Of a stretch of 64,000 nucleotides of DNA, positions 61,601 through 64,000 are shown one piece after another (the first letter of the stretch is position 1; each line of letters opens with the position of its first letter). The stretch is from Sipunculus nudus (Eukaryota; Annelida; Sipuncula; Golfingiida; Sipunculidae), in NCBI GenBank assembly GCA_026874595.1, contig CM049316.1:50725676-50789675 (forward strand), in the 5' to 3' direction. Position numbers and translations under genes: made by a program. The notes under the pieces were generated by a model, which worked only from the letters and a program-made list of their open reading frames with translations, had not been told where the DNA came from and searched no databases.

Positions 61601-64000
61601 ACGCGATAATTCAACAACAACATTCTGCAGCTTTCCCAAATTCACAGGGATAATTGGTACCTATGACGGCTCCAGACCTATTGCATTACAGACTTGTCGG
61701 AATTCAAATATGACTGCCACAGCCCAATCGCTGATTTTCTTTCACACGCGATAACTCAACAACAACATGCTGCAGCTTTCCCAAATTCACAGGGATGATT
61801 GGTACCTATGACATACTGAGACCTGTCGAATTACAGACATGTCAGAATTCAAATATGGCCACCACATCCCAATCACTAATTTTCTTTTGCACAAAATAAC
61901 TCAACAACAACATACTGCAGCTTTCCCAAATTCACAGGGATAATTGGTACCAATGACCGCTCCAGATCTATTGCATAACAGACTTGTCGGAATTCAAATA
62001 TGACTGCCACAGCCCAATCGCTGATTTTTTTTGCACGCGATAACTCAACAACATATTGCAGCTTTCCCAAATTCACAGGGATAATTGGTACCAATCACAG
62101 CTCTAGACCTATCGAATTACAGACTTGTCTAAATTCAAATATGGCTGCCACAGCCCAATCGCTGATTTTCTTTAGCACACAATAACTCAACAACATACTG
62201 AAGCTTTCCCAAATTCACAGGGATAATTGGTACCTATGACGGCTCCAGACCTATTGCATTTCAGACTTGTCGGAATTCAAATATGACTGCCACAGCCCAA
62301 TCGCTGATTTTCTTTCACACGCGATAACTCAACAACAACATACTGCAGCTTTCCCAAATTCACAGGGATGATTGGTACCTATGACATACTGAGACCTGTT
62401 GAATTACAGACATGTCAGAATTCAAATATGGCCGCCACATCCCAATCGCTAATTATCTTTTGCAAGCAATAACTCAACAACAACATACTGCAGCTTTCTC
62501 AAATTCACAAGGATGATTTGTACCTATGACGGCTCCAGACCTGTGGAATTACAGACCTGTCGATATTCAAATATGGTTGCCACAGCCCGATCGCTGATTT
62601 TCTTTCGCACACGATAACTCAACAACAACATATTGCAGCTTTCCCAAATTCACAGGGATGATTTGTACCTAAGACGGCTCCAGACCTATCGAATGACAGA
62701 CTTGTCCGAATTCAAATATGGCCGCCACAGCCCAATCGCTGATTTTTTTTGCACGCGATAACTCAACAACAACATACTGCAGCTTTCCCAAATTCACAGA
62801 GATAATTGGAACAAATCACAGCTCTAGACCTATCGAATTACAGACTTGTCCAAATTCAAATATGGCTGACACAGCCCAATCGCTGATTTTCTTTCGCATG
62901 CGATAACTCAACAACAACATACTGAAGCTTTCCCAAATTCACAGGGATGATTGGTACCTATGGCAGCTCTAGACCTGTCGAATTACAGACTTGTCAGAAT
63001 TCAAATATGGCCGCCACAGCCCAATCGCTAATTATCTTTTGCACGCGATAATTCAACAACAACATTCTGCAGCTTTCCCAAATTCACAGGGATAATTGGT
63101 ACCTATGACGGCTCTAGACCTATTGCATTACAGACTTGTCGGAATTCAAATATGACTGCCACAGCCCAATCGCTGATTTTCTTTCACACGCGATAACTCA
63201 ACAACAACATACTGCAGCTTTCCCAAATTCACAGGGATGATTGGTACCTATGACATACTGAGACCTGTTGAATTACAGACATGTCAGAATTCAAATATGG
63301 CCACCACATCCCAATCACTAATTTTCTTTTGCACAAAATAACTCAACAACAACATACTGCAGCTTTCCCAAATTCACAGGGATGATTGGTACCTATGACA
63401 GCTCTAGACCTGTCGAATTACAGACTTGTCAGAATTCAAATATGGCCGCCACAGCCCAATCGCTAATTATCTTTTGCACGCGATAATTCAACAACAACAT
63501 TCTGCAGCTTTCCCAAATTCACAGGGATAATTGGTACCTATGACGGCTCCAGACCTATTGCATTACAGACTTGTCGGAATTCAAATATGACTGCCACAGC
63601 CCAATCGCTGATTTTTTTTGCACGCGATAACTCAACAACATATTGCAGCTTTCCCAAATTCACAGGGATAATTGGTACCAATCACAGCTCTAGACCTATC
63701 GAATTACAGACTTGTCCAAATTCAAATATGGCTGCCACAGCCCAATCGCTGCTTTTATTTAGCACGCAATAACTCAACAACATACTGAAGCTTTCCCAAA
63801 TTCACAGGGATGATTGGTACCTATGACATACTGAGACGTGTTGAATTACAGACTTGTCAGAATTCAAATATGGCCGCCATAGCCCAATTGCTAATTATCT
63901 TTTGCACGCAATAACTCAAGCACAACATACTGCAGCTTTCTCAAATTCACAAGGATGATTTTTACCTATGACGGCTCCAGACCTGTGGAATTACAGACCT
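58625..64000 (+). repeat. satellite-bearing element, copy 2, cut by the window end
   Basis: Same terminal hairpin (first base T instead of A), same GTCCGTCC tract and the same 142-146 bp monomers. It is 432 bp shorter than copy 1 between the shared monomers at 59378 (pairs with 18172) and 60847 (pairs with 20073). The 2,740-bp higher-order step recurs (60847 to 63587). About 37 monomers are visible. Confidence 0.9.

Larger units (their letters stand above)
46331..64000 (+). repeat. segmental duplication, copy 2 (cut by the window end)
   Basis: A collinear copy of 5425-23226. Relative to copy 1 it has about 300 bp extra at 54954-55256, three more C in the relic's poly-C run, three fewer satellite monomers before 60847, and scattered substitutions. 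Whether it continues through a second 28.5-46.3 kb block cannot be seen. Confidence 0.9.

Noticed and set aside
1..64000. tRNA, rRNA, snRNA genes, and reverse transcriptase, transposase or Rep/helicase domains
   Set aside because: No tRNA B-box with cloverleaf context, rRNA core motif or catalytic motif of these enzymes was found on reading both strands.

Overview
This window is eukaryotic, repeat-dominated, AT-rich DNA with no intact protein-coding gene that I can support. Much of it is built from imperfect 150-180 bp monomers carrying phrases such as ATCTTCTTCTCTGAAAC and GGCCAAATT, headed by GTCCGTC-rich tracts. From memory these resemble dispersed repeats of bivalve molluscs, so a bivalve (or at least a lophotrochozoan) is the best guess; this is recognition, not a search result.

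Layout. 1-5.4 kb: a mosaic of three dispersed repeat families, here named R1 (5' end TTTTTAGCGAACCTG), R2 (5' end TTTTTAGCTCAGCTGAC) and R3 (CTGT-rich tract, AGGTCA repeats). 5.4-10.1 kb: more R1 copies, two of them head to tail. 10.1-10.8 kb: a short Helitron-like element made of GGTGGCGCCACC-headed dimers. 11.5-13.2 kb (minus strand): a decayed gene for a Ulp1/C48-type cysteine protease with a C-terminal PHD-type zinc finger. 13.2-17.4 kb: single-copy-looking sequence, then R1 monomers. 17.4-28.5 kb: an 11-kb satellite of about 75 monomers of about 145 bp, with higher-order repeats, enclosed by a 10-bp terminal inverted repeat. 28.5-44.8 kb: a tandem duplication of about 7.2 kb containing R2 copies and two complete R1 elements, one split by a 691-bp solo-LTR-like insertion. 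44.8-46.3 kb: an AT-rich spacer and R2/R3/R1 ends. 46.3-64 kb: a second, nearly identical copy of 5.4-23.2 kb, including the protease relic and the start of the satellite, cut by the window end.

Repetition is therefore nested at five scales: 32 bp (nuclear-receptor-like DR2 motifs), about 145 bp (satellite), 2.46-2.74 kb (higher-order units), about 7.2 kb and about 40.9 kb. Both large duplications have a junction in or at the edge of an R1 element, which suggests R1 copies acted as recombination substrates.

The most interesting content is in the elements. R1 has 11-bp subterminal inverted repeats, a 3' palindrome and a TTGTT end, reminiscent of non-autonomous Helentron-type rolling-circle elements. 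Its interior carries arrays of perfect DR2 nuclear receptor half-site pairs spaced exactly 32 bp apart, perfect NFI palindromes (TTGGCN5GCCAA) and palindromic GGTGGCGCCACC sites that look like two opposed CTCF cores. No tRNA, rRNA, CRISPR array or complete transposase was seen.
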